DNA from: Stercoripulliclostridium_A sp963642145
GTDB lineage: Bacteria > Bacillota > Clostridia > Christensenellales > DTU072
DNA: 64,000 nucleotides
Reading direction: 5' to 3'
NCBI GenBank assembly: GCA_963642145.1
Contig: CAVIFU010000001.1
Location: 62,001-126,000 of the forward strand
This document shows, piece by piece, positions 45,094 through 55,261 of the stretch (the first letter of the stretch is position 1; each line of letters begins with the position of its first letter). The notes below the pieces were generated by a model. It was given only the letters and a program-made list of their open reading frames with translations, was not told where the DNA came from and made no database searches. Both the position numbers and the translations under genes were made by a program.

Positions 45094-47266
45094 ATGTTCT
45101 CTTAATGGAAATTATCTCGCTCATGTTTTCCAATCGCTTAATAATGTAATCGAGCTCTTCCGTGGATTTAACTTGTAATCCTACGTAGAACATGCCTATT
45201 CCTTTGTTTACTTTAAGTTCGAGAGAGTTGATCGATATACCTTGATTCGATATTACCGTAAGTATTTTGTTGCCGAGCCCCGTTTTATCGATACACTCTA
45301 TTTGGAGTTTGGCAACGAACATTGTATTGTCGGTATCCGCCCAATGCGCCTCCATCAACCGCTCCGGCTCCATATTCTTAACGTTCGGACAATCGGCTCT
45401 GTGTATCGATACGCCCGCGCCTCTCATCGCATACCCTATTATCGGGTCTCCCGGGACAGGGTTACAACACTTGGCAATTTTCATCAGGAAGTTGTCAAAG
45501 CCTTCAACGATAATACCGCTCGTAGAACGACTTTTTCGCGGTGCGGCGTCTTGTTTTTGCTGTATTGCGGCTATTTCTTCCGCCTTGCGGATCTTGGCTT
45601 GCTCTTTGCGATATTTGTCCACAAGCTTGATCAGCACTTGACTTGTTTTTAATGCGCCATACCCTATCGAGGCGTACATATCGTCTAAGGATGTCAGCTG
45701 GTACCGCTTGAAAATCGTTTCCAAGACGTCGGTTTGCGTCAGAAGATCGGACCATTCCACGCCCTGCGTTTTTGCCTTTTTCTCCAACATATCTTTACCG
45801 AGTTTGATATTCTCGGCAACCATTTCTTTCTTGAAAAAGGCTTTGATTTTGGATTTTGCTTGCGAAGTAACGACAAATTTTAGCCAATCGCGAGTCGGAC
45901 CCTTGCTTGCGTTTGATGTAATGATTTCGATTACGTCGCCCGTGTGCAATTCCGTGTTCAACGGCACCATTTTATTGTTTACGCGCGCGCCGACGCATTT
46001 ATTTCCCACCGCGGTATGCACTCTGTACGCAAAATCCACTGCCGTAGCGCCTACGGCAAGGTCAAACACTTCGCCTTTCGGAGAGAAAACGTAAATCTCG
46101 TTGGTCACGATATTGTGCTTGAATGTGGCTAAATATTCCTGACTGTCTTTGATGTCTTCCTCAGCCTCCATGACCTCTCTGACCCACGAAAGCTTTTTAT
46201 CTATCTCGCTGTCGAGTCTACCGTCAGTCTTGCCTTCTTTGTACTTCCAGTGCGCCGCAATACCGTATTCGGCGACCTTGTTCATCTCTTGGGTTCTTAT
46301 CTGAATTTCAAAGATTTGACCGAAGTTTGACACTACCGTCGTGTGCAAGGACTGATAGAGGTTGGGCTTAGGCATCGCGATGTAGTCCTTAAATCTGCCG
46401 GGCACGGGCTTCCACATGGAGTGGATTATTCCAAGTACCGCATAGCAATCTTTCACATCGTCAACTATTACCCTAACGGCTATAAGATCGTATATTTGAT
46501 CCAACGTTTTGTTTTGATTTACCATCTTTTTGTAGATGGAGTAATAGTGTTTCGGACGCCCCTTAATTTCGGCTTCGATACCGGCGGCGTCCAATTCCTT
46601 TTCTATGATCTCGGCTATCCTCTGCACTTGCTGCATGCGCTCGTCACGCTTGGCGTTCAGTTGCGCGCACAGATACGCGTATGCGTCCGGATAGAGATAT
46701 TTCATCGATAGATCTTCAAGCTCGCATTTGATTTGAGATATACCTAACCTTGCCGCCATCGGCGCGTATATGTCCAAAGTTTCACGTGCTATGCGTTGTT
46801 GTTTTTCGGGCTTAAGGGAATCCAAAGTACGCATATTGTGTACCCTATCCGCAAGTTTTATAAATAGCACTCGCAGGTCCTTAGATATGGCAAAAAACAA
46901 TTTTCTTATGTTTTCCGTCTGCTCTTCCTCTAAGGAATTGAATTTGTACTTCAGCTTGGAAATCTTTGTGACGGCGTCTACAAGCGTAAATATTTCTTCT
47001 CCGAATTTCTTTTTGAGCAACGCCGGTTCGCACGGCGTATCCTCAACGACATCGTGTAGAAGTCCCGCGCACACACACGCAGGATCCATCCCGAGATCTA
47101 CCAAAATTTGCGCCGTCTCTATCGGGTGATTTATATAAGGTTCTCCCGATACGCGCACTTGTCCCGCATGACATTCCGTGGCGAAGTCCAAAGCGTATTT
47201 TATGAGTTGATAGTCGCCTTCGGAATACGCGTTTTTACATTTATTTAGGAATTCGTTAACGGGCAT
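45092..47266 (-). CDS. RSH-family (p)ppGpp synthetase/hydrolase
   Basis: The 724-residue stringent-response enzyme has the HD hydrolase domain (HDVVEDT near 71), the synthetase domain (KGRPKHYYSIYKKM, EIQIRTQEMN), TGS (about 385-445) and a C-terminal ACT domain. Both catalytic halves look intact. The ATG at 47266 is preferred over an upstream TTG because TTGGAGG, 9 nt upstream, is its ribosome binding site. It overlaps the recJ end by 11 nt. Confidence 0.95.
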   Translation of the reverse strand: MPVNEFLNKCKNAYSEGDYQLIKYALDFATECHAGQVRVSGEPYINHPIETAQILVDLGMDPACVCAGLLHDVVEDTPCEPALLKKKFGEEIFTLVDAVTKISKLKYKFNSLEEEQTENIRKLFFAISKDLRVLFIKLADRVHNMRTLDSLKPEKQQRIARETLDIYAPMAARLGISQIKCELEDLSMKYLYPDAYAYLCAQLNAKRDERMQQVQRIAEIIEKELDAAGIEAEIKGRPKHYYSIYKKMVNQNKTLDQIYDLIAVRVIVDDVKDCYAVLGIIHSMWKPVPGRFKDYIAMPKPNLYQSLHTTVVSNFGQIFEIQIRTQEMNKVAEYGIAAHWKYKEGKTDGRLDSEIDKKLSWVREVMEAEEDIKDSQEYLATFKHNIVTNEIYVFSPKGEVFDLAVGATAVDFAYRVHTAVGNKCVGARVNNKMVPLNTELHTGDVIEIITSNASKGPTRDWLKFVVTSQAKSKIKAFFKKEMVAENIKLGKDMLEKKAKTQGVEWSDLLTQTDVLETIFKRYQLTSLDDMYASIGYGALKTSQVLIKLVDKYRKEQAKIRKAEEIAAIQQKQDAAPRKSRSTSGIIVEGFDNFLMKIAKCCNPVPGDPIIGYAMRGAGVSIHRADCPNVKNMEPERLMEAHWADTDNTMFVAKLQIECIDKTGLGNKILTVISNQGISINSLELKVNKGIGMFYVGLQVKSTEELDYIIKRLENMSEIISIKRT

Positions 47267-49541
47267 TGTTACCGCCTCCAATTGCTTTTAGAATCTTAGA
47301 TTGTCCCAGTTCCTTCTTTTCGGAGCTGATTCTCATAATATCCCCTTCAAAATAAATAACGCCGATTTCGGTGAGTATATCCAGCGCAAGTTCATAGTAT
47401 ACGTAGCCGCCGTCATATCCGCAACCTATCAGGTTGGCATAGGCTTGCGTCCTACTCGGGAAACGTTTGCCGTTGTAGCAAGCCTTTATATAGCTAAACA
47501 CCTTGGCTAAATCATTCCTCGTGGGTGGCGCAAACCGCGACATATCGCCTTTTATCGCGCCCACATGCACCTCCGCACCGAAATTGGATCGCACGCCCTC
47601 AACATAGCTTGTCGGCGGTTCGTCATACAACGTAATATCCCCGTAATACTCGAAGCCGTAGTCGCTCTTGGGCGCAAGCAAAATAGTATTGTACGGATTC
47701 TGCGTTGACAGAGTACCGAGCGCGCAAAAATATTTAGGGTACAGCTCCCGCAACGCACTAAACGTTTCATTCGTCCAAGTAATCAGCAACCTACCGAACA
47801 TATCGTCGCAGGTACGCTTAATGCTCGATTTTCTCGGCTCGAATTTGGTTACGTAACGCTCCGCATATCTGAGAATAAGCTCGCTTTCCGACGGCACGAT
47901 CTCGTTTAGTTCCATATTTTTATATGTACACCTCGCCGATTCTTTGCCTCTGAAGACATCTTTTTCAACCGAATAATATATTGTTTTACGCATCGGCGAT
48001 CTAAACAAGCTCATATTATCGGCTTCGTTAAAGGCAATAAAATCGGTTTGCTTGCCTATTTGTGCTTTGAGATGCGGCGTATTTTTAATTTTGGAAATAT
48101 CGATTGCGTTGCATTGTGCGGAGAATACGGGTTTAGGGTTACCCATCCCGAACGGTTCAAACTTTTTAAGATCGTCGGCAAAGCCGATATCGATGTCTTC
48201 AAAGTTAACTTCCGCGTCGCTGTGATACGTCGGCAAAAACGGTTCGTCGCCGTATGTTGCAAAAACGTAGGCGTTGCAAGCTTCTCTAAACGCGTCTATG
48301 TTTTTGGGCTCGATGCTGAGCCCTGCCGCCATGGCATGCCCACCGAATTGCAAAACAGTATCTTTTGCGTTATACAAAACGTCATATATACTGACGCCGT
48401 TGATACTGCGGCACGAACCCTTATATAAATCGTTTTTCTTAGAGAATAACACCGTCGGGCGGTGGAATTCCTCCGCAATCTTTGCGGCTGCTATACCTAT
48501 AACTCCGCCTTCCCACTCGTCGTTTTCAAGCACGATTATGCGATATTTGCTTAGATCATAGTCGATCAGCATTTCTCTGGCGTTAATAATGGTAGCGGCG
48601 CAAAGCTCTTGTCTTTTTCTGTTTTCAGCTTCCAAATCTTCCGCAATACGTCGTATTTCGCATGCGTCGCCGGAGGTAAGCAGCTTAAATGATTTTTCCG
48701 CGTCGCTCAGTCTGCCGGAAGCGTTAAGGCGAGGCGCTATTTTGAACGCAATATCTCCGGATGTAACCGGCAAACCGTTTTTATGTCCCGAAACTCTAAG
48801 CAATGCTTTTACGCCTTCTCTCGGATCGGACGTGATACGTTTTAGGCCTACGCTTGCAATTATTCTATTGTCCATTGTGAGCGGAACAAGGTCTGCAATC
48901 GTAGAAATCGCGCATATATCTATATACGAAAACGCACATGCGTCACCGAAAAGTTCGCGAATCAATGTAAAAGCAACGCCACAACCGCAAAATTCTGTGG
49001 CATTCGGGCAAAGTTTCGGGTTGATTATCGTGCAATCCGGCAAGATGTCTTGCGGCTCGTGGTGATCCGTTACCAATACGTCCAACCCGAGACTTTTTGC
49101 ATACGCAACCTCTTCGGATGCGCTTATACCGCAGTCAACGGTAATAAGGAGTGTCGGGTTGTGTTTGTTTATCGCGCGTTCGAGAGAAGGGACAGACAAT
49201 CCGTATCCGTCTTCGACGCGTGAAGGAATAAACACGTCCGTATCTATGCCATGCGATGTTAGCGCCAAATACATTATGGCGGACGCCCCTATTCCGTCGC
49301 AATCATAGTCGCCGTAAACTAAGATTTTACCGTTTTTGTGCTTAAATATTAGCTCTTTTGCCTCTTCCAGTCCGCTAAGAACGGTAGGCGCGGACAACTT
49401 ATCGATAGTCGGATTCAAAAAATCTCGTATTTTTTCCGCATCGTCTATTCCACGGTTAATAAGGAGCTCCGTCAGAACTCCGTTTAAGCCCGTTTGCATA
49501 GACAACGCATATGAATTTTGTTTTTCAATTTTTACCGACAT
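47256..49541 (-). CDS. recJ: Single-stranded DNA exonuclease RecJ
   Basis: The 761-residue 5'-3' exonuclease has the DHH motifs DYDCDG (78-83), DCGIS and TDHHEPQ (about 155), the DHHA1 QFGGHAMAAGL near 410, an OB fold and a Firmicutes-type C-terminal extension (about 560-761) ending in a winged-helix-like region. No Shine-Dalgarno is seen; TATAAA lies 6 nt before the ATG but without a -35, so its promoter is unclear. Confidence 0.94.
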   Translation of the reverse strand: MSVKIEKQNSYALSMQTGLNGVLTELLINRGIDDAEKIRDFLNPTIDKLSAPTVLSGLEEAKELIFKHKNGKILVYGDYDCDGIGASAIMYLALTSHGIDTDVFIPSRVEDGYGLSVPSLERAINKHNPTLLITVDCGISASEEVAYAKSLGLDVLVTDHHEPQDILPDCTIINPKLCPNATEFCGCGVAFTLIRELFGDACAFSYIDICAISTIADLVPLTMDNRIIASVGLKRITSDPREGVKALLRVSGHKNGLPVTSGDIAFKIAPRLNASGRLSDAEKSFKLLTSGDACEIRRIAEDLEAENRKRQELCAATIINAREMLIDYDLSKYRIIVLENDEWEGGVIGIAAAKIAEEFHRPTVLFSKKNDLYKGSCRSINGVSIYDVLYNAKDTVLQFGGHAMAAGLSIEPKNIDAFREACNAYVFATYGDEPFLPTYHSDAEVNFEDIDIGFADDLKKFEPFGMGNPKPVFSAQCNAIDISKIKNTPHLKAQIGKQTDFIAFNEADNMSLFRSPMRKTIYYSVEKDVFRGKESARCTYKNMELNEIVPSESELILRYAERYVTKFEPRKSSIKRTCDDMFGRLLITWTNETFSALRELYPKYFCALGTLSTQNPYNTILLAPKSDYGFEYYGDITLYDEPPTSYVEGVRSNFGAEVHVGAIKGDMSRFAPPTRNDLAKVFSYIKACYNGKRFPSRTQAYANLIGCGYDGGYVYYELALDILTEIGVIYFEGDIMRISSEKKELGQSKILKAIGGGNNAR

Positions 49542-49554
49542 ATCTTTTTTATAT

Positions 49555-49586
49555 GCAAAAAGAGCCCGTAAACGAGCTCTTTTTGT
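49555..49586. terminator. Terminator after secF
   Basis: A 9-bp stem (AAAAAGAGC / GCTCTTTTT) extended by CGT / ACG past one mismatch. On the minus strand the run of Ts closes the secD-secF transcript. Confidence 0.85.
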
Positions 49587-49595
49587 TATTTTTTG

Positions 49596-50654
49596 TTATC
49601 TTCTTTTTGCTTTTGCTTTCTTTGCTTTGCCCTTCTCGCCGTTCTTTTGCTTGGCGGTCATCATAAGACCCCACAAGCTCGGAGCAAGGAACAGAGAAGA
49701 ATAAAGACCGGACAAGATACCGAATATAATCGGGAGCGCAAATTCGGTTATGGATTTAATCCCCCAGCATGCCAATACGGTAATTGTAATCAGCGTCGTA
49801 AAGCTCGTAAACAACGCTCTCGTAAGGCTCTGCGTTACGGATGTATCGACTATATCACCGATGTTTACTTTGCTCTTATCTTTGTGTTTGTAGGGAGCCA
49901 TATTTTCTCTGACTCTATCGAATATTACTATCGTATTATTTATAGAGTACGCGACTATGGTAATCAAACCCGCAATCAAAGAGCTGTTGATTTGGATACG
50001 GAAGATTATGACAAGCGAAAGCATTATAACTATATCGTTAATCTGCATAACGAATGCCGCAATACCGCTGAAGAAGTCGAACCTGATTATGGTATAGATA
50101 AGCATTATGAGCATCGCTATACCTACGGAAAGGAGGGCTTTCTTAATCAAATCGCTGCTTGCTGTGGCGTTAATGCTTTCTGCCGCCGCGGTAATGCTCT
50201 TGGCATTGGGATAAGCCTCTTTCAGTTTCGCTTCGGTTTCCGCAATAATCTTGTTATTCACGGCTATCATAGCCTCTGTCTTAGATGCTTCGTTATAGTC
50301 TTCGCCGTTAATCGAGTTCGGATATCTGACAACCAAAGCGTTCGTTCCGCTGTTCTGATCTGTAGAAACCGTAGCTCCGTTGGCTTCAACGACTTCGGTA
50401 ATCATCTCGATAGTCTTTGCACGATTTTCGCCTTGAACGTCTACGCCGTCAAACTCGACGGTAAGAACGGTACCGCCCTTAAAATCGATACCGACATTTG
50501 CAAAGCCGTCGTATTTATTGCCGCTCTGCGAGTAAACGGTACCGCATACCAAAGCTATAAATATGATAGCTAACGGGCAAATAAACCAATAGTACGCGTT
50601 TTTGAATATCGGAAGCTTCTTATTAAGATCCAATTTAAGAGATTTCGTCTTCAT
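49596..50654 (-). CDS. secF: Protein translocase subunit SecF
   Basis: The 352-residue membrane protein has six helices and the SecF motif VGIDFKGGTVLTVEF. SecDF uses the proton gradient to help Sec export. It overlaps secD by one base. The C terminus is Lys-rich. Confidence 0.95.
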   Translation of the reverse strand: MKTKSLKLDLNKKLPIFKNAYYWFICPLAIIFIALVCGTVYSQSGNKYDGFANVGIDFKGGTVLTVEFDGVDVQGENRAKTIEMITEVVEANGATVSTDQNSGTNALVVRYPNSINGEDYNEASKTEAMIAVNNKIIAETEAKLKEAYPNAKSITAAAESINATASSDLIKKALLSVGIAMLIMLIYTIIRFDFFSGIAAFVMQINDIVIMLSLVIIFRIQINSSLIAGLITIVAYSINNTIVIFDRVRENMAPYKHKDKSKVNIGDIVDTSVTQSLTRALFTSFTTLITITVLACWGIKSITEFALPIIFGILSGLYSSLFLAPSLWGLMMTAKQKNGEKGKAKKAKAKRR

Positions 50655-51952
50655 TAGGCTTTAACCTCCTCCTCGTTATCCGCTTTTTTAACTTTTAACG
50701 AATAGTATTTATCGTTATCGTCATTAAATGAAAGCGAAATCATAAACAACAATCTTGTGATCAAAATTGCCGTAACCATCGATAGAATGATACCTATGAG
50801 CAAGGTTATACCGAAGCTCTTTATTGAAGTCGCTCCGAATATTATCATAACTATTGAGCCGATTATCGTTGTCACGTTGCCGTCGATAATTGCGGGCAAG
50901 GCTTTTTTGAAGCCGGCTTGCACGGCGCTCGGAATGGGTTTGCCGAACAATCCCCTTTCGTCTTTGATTCTCTCAAAGATAATGACGTTTGCGTCAACCG
51001 CCATACCTATACTTAGGATAATACCGGCGATACTGGGAAGCGTAAGCTGTACCCACGGCACAAGAGCCAATGCGTATATCATCAATACCGTATAAATCAT
51101 GAGCGCGAGCGAAGCGATAACGCCCATGCCTTTGTAAACCACAAGCATAAACACGACGATTATCGCAAGACCTATGGCGCCGGCTATAATGCTACTCTTA
51201 AGTGCGTCGTTACCCAAGGTTGCGCTGATCGTTGCGTTTTCGCTCGGAGAAAGCTTGACTGCAAAAGTACCTGCTTTGAGTTTAACGGCAAGTTCATTCG
51301 CGTATTGTTGAGTGTAGTTACCGGTAATAACGGCATTGCCGTCGCTTATCGTAGCGTTTACGGTAGGCTCTATAACCTTTTCGCCGTTAATGTAGATTGC
51401 AATCTTTTTGCCGATATTTGCGGACGTGGCTTGCGCAAACGCCTTGGTGCCCTCATCGTTGAAAGTTAGGCTTATCGCGTAAGAACCGTCGTACAGAGTC
51501 GCGGAAGCGTCTTTAAGGTGTTTACCGCCTTCTATCAAGACATTGCCGTCTTCATCGCGGAATTCAAGTTCTGCCGGCTCGCCGATAAGAGCCATGAGCG
51601 ACGCGGTATCGTTAACGGACGGAATCTCCACGCGCAATTTACTTGTACCTTGACGAGTAACGGTTGCTTCGGTGTAGCCCTTGGAGAACAAAAGCGCTTC
51701 CAAATTGCTGATCGTACCTTCGATTGCCTCGGTTTTTTGAGATTCTTCGATATCGGAAAGATCCATGTCGTACACGACATACATACCGCCCTCCAAATCG
51801 AGACCGAGTTTAATAGACTTAGACACCCAATAAACGTCATATTTACCGAGTTCCCAAGAGTCCTTACCGTTGAGCGGGAAAATGCACAACGTCATAAGGA
51901 TTACTATCACGGCAAGGATCACGGAAATGACTATAGATTTCTTCTTGCTCAC
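50654..51952 (-). CDS. secD: Protein translocase subunit SecD
   Basis: The 432-residue partner of SecF has KLGLDLEGGMYVVYDMD in the first periplasmic domain and VDANVIIFERIKDE in the helical domain. GTG at 51952 (SKKKSIVISVIL follows) is chosen because GGAGG lies 7 nt upstream; an ATG six codons earlier has no ribosome binding site. Confidence 0.95.
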   Translation of the reverse strand: MSKKKSIVISVILAVIVILMTLCIFPLNGKDSWELGKYDVYWVSKSIKLGLDLEGGMYVVYDMDLSDIEESQKTEAIEGTISNLEALLFSKGYTEATVTRQGTSKLRVEIPSVNDTASLMALIGEPAELEFRDEDGNVLIEGGKHLKDASATLYDGSYAISLTFNDEGTKAFAQATSANIGKKIAIYINGEKVIEPTVNATISDGNAVITGNYTQQYANELAVKLKAGTFAVKLSPSENATISATLGNDALKSSIIAGAIGLAIIVVFMLVVYKGMGVIASLALMIYTVLMIYALALVPWVQLTLPSIAGIILSIGMAVDANVIIFERIKDERGLFGKPIPSAVQAGFKKALPAIIDGNVTTIIGSIVMIIFGATSIKSFGITLLIGIILSMVTAILITRLLFMISLSFNDDNDKYYSLKVKKADNEEEVKA

Positions 51953-51981
51953 GAGTATGCCTCCATACATTAGTCTATAAC

Positions 51982-52010
51982 ATTATAAGACTTTCTCGCT
52001 TGTAAGTCAA
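51982..52010 (-). promoter_or_regulatory. Promoter of secDF
   Basis: TTGACT, 17 bp, TATAAT. It gives a leader of about 24 nt holding GGAGG, so this one is not leaderless. Confidence 0.8.
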
Positions 52011-52157
52011 TGAATTCATTTAATAATATAAATATAAACAGAAAAAACTTTGTATTTTTTCTACATCGCATTGTGCATATTCGTAAATAAGTCCTGCAAA
52101 CGCGATTTTTTTGACATATACGGGCAACGTCGATCATAAATTCTAATCGGAGGCTGT

Positions 52158-52580
52158 ATGAACGACAAAGTAAAAATAAAGAAGACAATTAACTTAAAAG
52201 CGATCAAACTCGACAAACAGAACGTTATAGACATAGTCCGAGCCACACTCACAGCCGTAATAATATCGTTGATATCCGTCCTTGTTTTCGGTATCGTGAT
52301 CAAATTAACCAACGTTCCGGATAAAATAATCCTGCCGATAAATCAAGTAATTAAAGTTATAAGCGTGCTTCTCGGATGCCTGCTCGGTTTCCGACAAAAG
52401 GAAAAAGGCGCGCTCAAAGGCATAATCGTAGGCGTCCTCTATACCGCCCTATCCGTCTTGATCTTCTGGATAATTTGCGGATCTCCCAAGGGAAGTTTCG
52501 GAGCGCCGGATGCCGTAACGGGTATAATTACCGGTGCCGTATGCGGAATTATTGCTGTTAACATAGGCAAACGCAAATAA
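52158..52580 (+). CDS. TIGR04086-type small membrane protein
   Basis: The 140-residue protein has four hydrophobic segments (about 28-48, 63-78, 87-107, 115-134) after a Lys-rich N terminus. It resembles the TIGR04086 family of Firmicutes, of unknown function and common in spore formers near yajC-secDF. GGAGG lies 4 nt before the ATG. Confidence 0.7.
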   Translation: MNDKVKIKKTINLKAIKLDKQNVIDIVRATLTAVIISLISVLVFGIVIKLTNVPDKIILPINQVIKVISVLLGCLLGFRQKEKGALKGIIVGVLYTALSVLIFWIICGSPKGSFGAPDAVTGIITGAVCGIIAVNIGKRK

Positions 52581-52600
52581 TATCCGCTCGAAATTCGGGC

Positions 52601-52641
52601 AAAACAAAACCATACTCCCTGCGTATTTTGGGAGTATGGTT
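52601..52641. terminator. Terminator between the small membrane protein gene and yajC
   Basis: A perfect 12-bp stem (AACCATACTCCC / GGGAGTATGGTT), loop 10 nt. The T-rich tail is on the minus strand, closing yajC; it may also work weakly on the plus strand. Confidence 0.8.
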
Positions 52642-52668
52642 CGATTAGATGTAAAATTTTATTTAGGC

Positions 52669-52980
52669 TTAGAGCTTGCTCCTTATTGCGTTTTTGACAA
52701 TAGTTACGTTAACCGGATTCTCATCGGAACCGACGTTAATGGTATAGCGATCGCTTTCGGCGTTGATTTCGACTATGGATCCGACAAATCCGCCAATGGT
52801 CATTATTTTATCGCCGACGGAAAGGCTGGACATCATATCTTGCATTTTCTTTTTTTGTTTACGTTGAGGGATAATGGTCATGAGAATCATTGCGACGAAG
52901 AAAACGCCGAGGATGACAAGCATTATCCAACTGTTATTGCTGTCCGCGCAAAGCAGACCGAGATTTAATACGTTCGACAT
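52669..52980 (-). CDS. yajC: Preprotein translocase subunit YajC
   Basis: The 103-residue protein has one N-terminal helix followed by QRKQKKKMQDMMSSLSVGDKI and IGGFVGSIVEI, typical of YajC. AGGAG lies 8-9 nt before the ATG. Confidence 0.94.
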   Translation of the reverse strand: MSNVLNLGLLCADSNNSWIMLVILGVFFVAMILMTIIPQRKQKKKMQDMMSSLSVGDKIMTIGGFVGSIVEINAESDRYTINVGSDENPVNVTIVKNAIRSKL

Positions 52981-53011
52981 TAATATTTACTCCTAATATT
53001 TAGTTTATGAT

Positions 53012-53041
53012 ATCATATCATACGCAAGGTGATTTTTGCAA
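53012..53041 (-). promoter_or_regulatory. Promoter of yajC
   Basis: TTGCAA, 18 bp, TATGAT. It gives a leader of about 25 nt with a Shine-Dalgarno site. Confidence 0.5.
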
Positions 53042-53101
53042 TACTTTTTCAAGGTAAAATAATTAAAATTACCTTAAAAGAATTATTTGCATGCAATTCG
53101 A

Positions 53102-54211
53102 CTAAAACTTATAATTTTCCAACATTTCGTTTCGGAAATCAAGCAGTCTGTCATTCCATATCGCTTCCTTGATTTTGGCAGTCAACCTATGCAGGAAGTG
53201 TATGTTGTGTATGGAGAGCAACCGTCCGCCGAATATCTCGTCCGTGTTTATCAAATGCCTTATGTATGCGCGAGAGTAATTACGGCAGCAATAGCAGTCG
53301 CATCCCTCTTCTACCGGCGTATAGTCGTCTTTATATCCGGCATTTCTTATGCAAATATCGCCTTTGAAAGTCATCGCGGTACCGTTACGAGCTATACGAG
53401 TCGGCAACACGCAATCAAACATATCTATTCCGCGTACAACGCCTTCAACGATGCAATCGGCACTGCCTACGCCCATGAGGTAGCGCGGCATATTCTTGGG
53501 GTAATGCTCCTTCATTACATCAAGCATATCGTACATTATCGGCTTTTCCTCGCCGACGGAAAGACCGCCTATCGCTATTCCGCACTTTGCATACGGTGCG
53601 GTGCGTTCTATGGCTTCAAGCCTCAAATCCGCATACATGTTTCCTTGGATAATCGGGAACAAAATTTGATTTTCACATTCTTCCGCGCGCTTGTAACATC
53701 TGTCGAGCCAAGCAACGGTTCTGTCAAGAGCCTCTTTTGACTTCTTATGGTCGGTACCGGCGGCGGTGCATTCGTCAAACGCCATCATTATGTCCGAGCC
53801 CAATGCCTGCTGTATGGCTATGGAGTCCTCCGGACGTAAAAAATGTTTACTGCCGTCAATGTGGCTATGGAACATTACGCCTTCATCGGTCACCTTGCGT
53901 AACGTCGACAAAGAAAACACTTGAAATCCGCCGGAATCCGTAAGGATCGGCTTATTCCAGTTCATAAACTTATGTAATCCGCCTGCATTGCGTACAATTT
54001 CATGACCGGGTCTCAGATATAAATGGTAGGTATTGCTCAGCAAAATTTGGCTACCGCATTCGGCTACTTCTTCGGGAGAAAGCGCTTTAACCGTACCTAA
54101 CGTGCCTACCGGCATAAATACGGGAGTTTCTATTACCCCGTGCGGAGTGGTTAAGCGCCCGATGCGTGCGCCTGTTTGCTTGCATTCTTTGATAATTTCG
54201 TACTTAAACAT
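53102..54211 (-). CDS. tgt: tRNA-guanine transglycosylase
   Basis: The 369-residue enzyme inserts preQ1 at position 34 of GUN tRNAs. ILTDSGGFQVFSL, the catalytic-Asp region FDCVLPTRIARNG and the zinc-site region CDCYCCRNYSRAYIRHL are present. GTGAGG precedes the ATG. Confidence 0.96.
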   Translation of the reverse strand: MFKYEIIKECKQTGARIGRLTTPHGVIETPVFMPVGTLGTVKALSPEEVAECGSQILLSNTYHLYLRPGHEIVRNAGGLHKFMNWNKPILTDSGGFQVFSLSTLRKVTDEGVMFHSHIDGSKHFLRPEDSIAIQQALGSDIMMAFDECTAAGTDHKKSKEALDRTVAWLDRCYKRAEECENQILFPIIQGNMYADLRLEAIERTAPYAKCGIAIGGLSVGEEKPIMYDMLDVMKEHYPKNMPRYLMGVGSADCIVEGVVRGIDMFDCVLPTRIARNGTAMTFKGDICIRNAGYKDDYTPVEEGCDCYCCRNYSRAYIRHLINTDEIFGGRLLSIHNIHFLHRLTAKIKEAIWNDRLLDFRNEMLENYKF

Positions 54212-54217
54212 AGTGCC

Positions 54218-55261
54218 TCACAGAAATAATGTTGCGTCGCCGAAACTGAAAAATCTATATTTTTCCTTAACGGCTAAATTATATAATTCCAAAACTTTTT
54301 CGCGCCCGACAAGAGCGGAAACAAGCATAACGAGCGTGCTTTCCGGCAGATGGAAATTGGTTATAAGTCCTTTGACGACTTTGAACTTATACGGCGGATA
54401 TATGAATATGCTCGTATAGCCTTCCCCTGCTTTAACTTTTCCGTTTTCGTCCGCGGCACTCTCCAATGTTCTTACGGAAGTCGTCCCTACGGCTATCACG
54501 CGCCGCCCCTCTTCGATTGCTTTATTTATTTTTTCGGCGCTTTCTTCGGTGACTTTGTAATACTCCTCGTGCATTTTGTGATCGAGAATGTTTTTACATT
54601 TTACCGGGCGGAACGTGCCTAACCCGACATGCAGAAGCACTTCCGCAAATTCAACGCCTTTATCTTTTAACGTCTGTATCAATTCGGGTGTAAAGTGAAG
54701 CCCTGCCGTAGGTGCGGCGGCGGAGCCGTCAATCTTTGCGTAGACCGTTTGATAACGAGTCTTGTCTACAAGTTTTTCCGTAATATACGGAGGCAGCGGC
54801 ACATTGCCGACTCTATCCAAGATATCCTCAAAAACTCCGTCAAATTCAAACTCGATAACCCTGACGCCGTTATCCGGGTCGATTGACTTAATTGTCAGTT
54901 TAAGTTCCTCATTTATGACAATTCGGGAGCCTATTTTAGCTTTTTTCGCCGGACGTAGAATTGCTTCCCATTGCGTGTAATCGATTCTTTTCAGCAACAG
55001 AATTTCGTACTCGCGACCTTTTTCGTCGTAACCGAACAATCTTGCCGGGATAACTCGAGTATTGTTAATCACCAACAAGTCGCCTTTACGCAAAATGTCA
55101 GGCAGATCGTGAAATATACGATGCTCCACTTTGTCTTGCTCCATATTGTAATAGAGCAAACGCGAAGAATCCCTCGGCGTTGCCGGTGTTTGCGCTATAA
55201 GTTCTTCCGGAAGCTCATAAAAATACGATGAGGTGTCGTTTAGATCAACTGTCACTGCCAT
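54218..55261 (-). CDS. queA: S-adenosylmethionine:tRNA ribosyltransferase-isomerase
   Basis: The 347-residue enzyme makes epoxyqueuosine in tRNA. FYELPEELIAQTP at the N terminus, AAPTAGLHFT and the C-terminal NFHLPESTL match QueA. It overlaps the end of ruvB by 17 nt and precedes tgt, the usual order. Confidence 0.95.
   Translation of the reverse strand: MAVTVDLNDTSSYFYELPEELIAQTPATPRDSSRLLYYNMEQDKVEHRIFHDLPDILRKGDLLVINNTRVIPARLFGYDEKGREYEILLLKRIDYTQWEAILRPAKKAKIGSRIVINEELKLTIKSIDPDNGVRVIEFEFDGVFEDILDRVGNVPLPPYITEKLVDKTRYQTVYAKIDGSAAAPTAGLHFTPELIQTLKDKGVEFAEVLLHVGLGTFRPVKCKNILDHKMHEEYYKVTEESAEKINKAIEEGRRVIAVGTTSVRTLESAADENGKVKAGEGYTSIFIYPPYKFKVVKGLITNFHLPESTLVMLVSALVGREKVLELYNLAVKEKYRFFSFGDATLFL

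Noticed and set aside
49527..49560. recJ as a further leaderless gene
   Set aside because: TATAAA does end 6 nt before the ATG and no SD is seen, but no -35 at a workable distance was found.
49593..50573. 326-codon open frame antisense to secF
   Set aside because: It mirrors secF codons and has no recognisable domain.
53041..53090. Terminator between tgt and yajC
   Set aside because: The AAGGTAA / TTACCTT repeat is AT-rich with only 7 pairs and no proper T-run on the minus strand.
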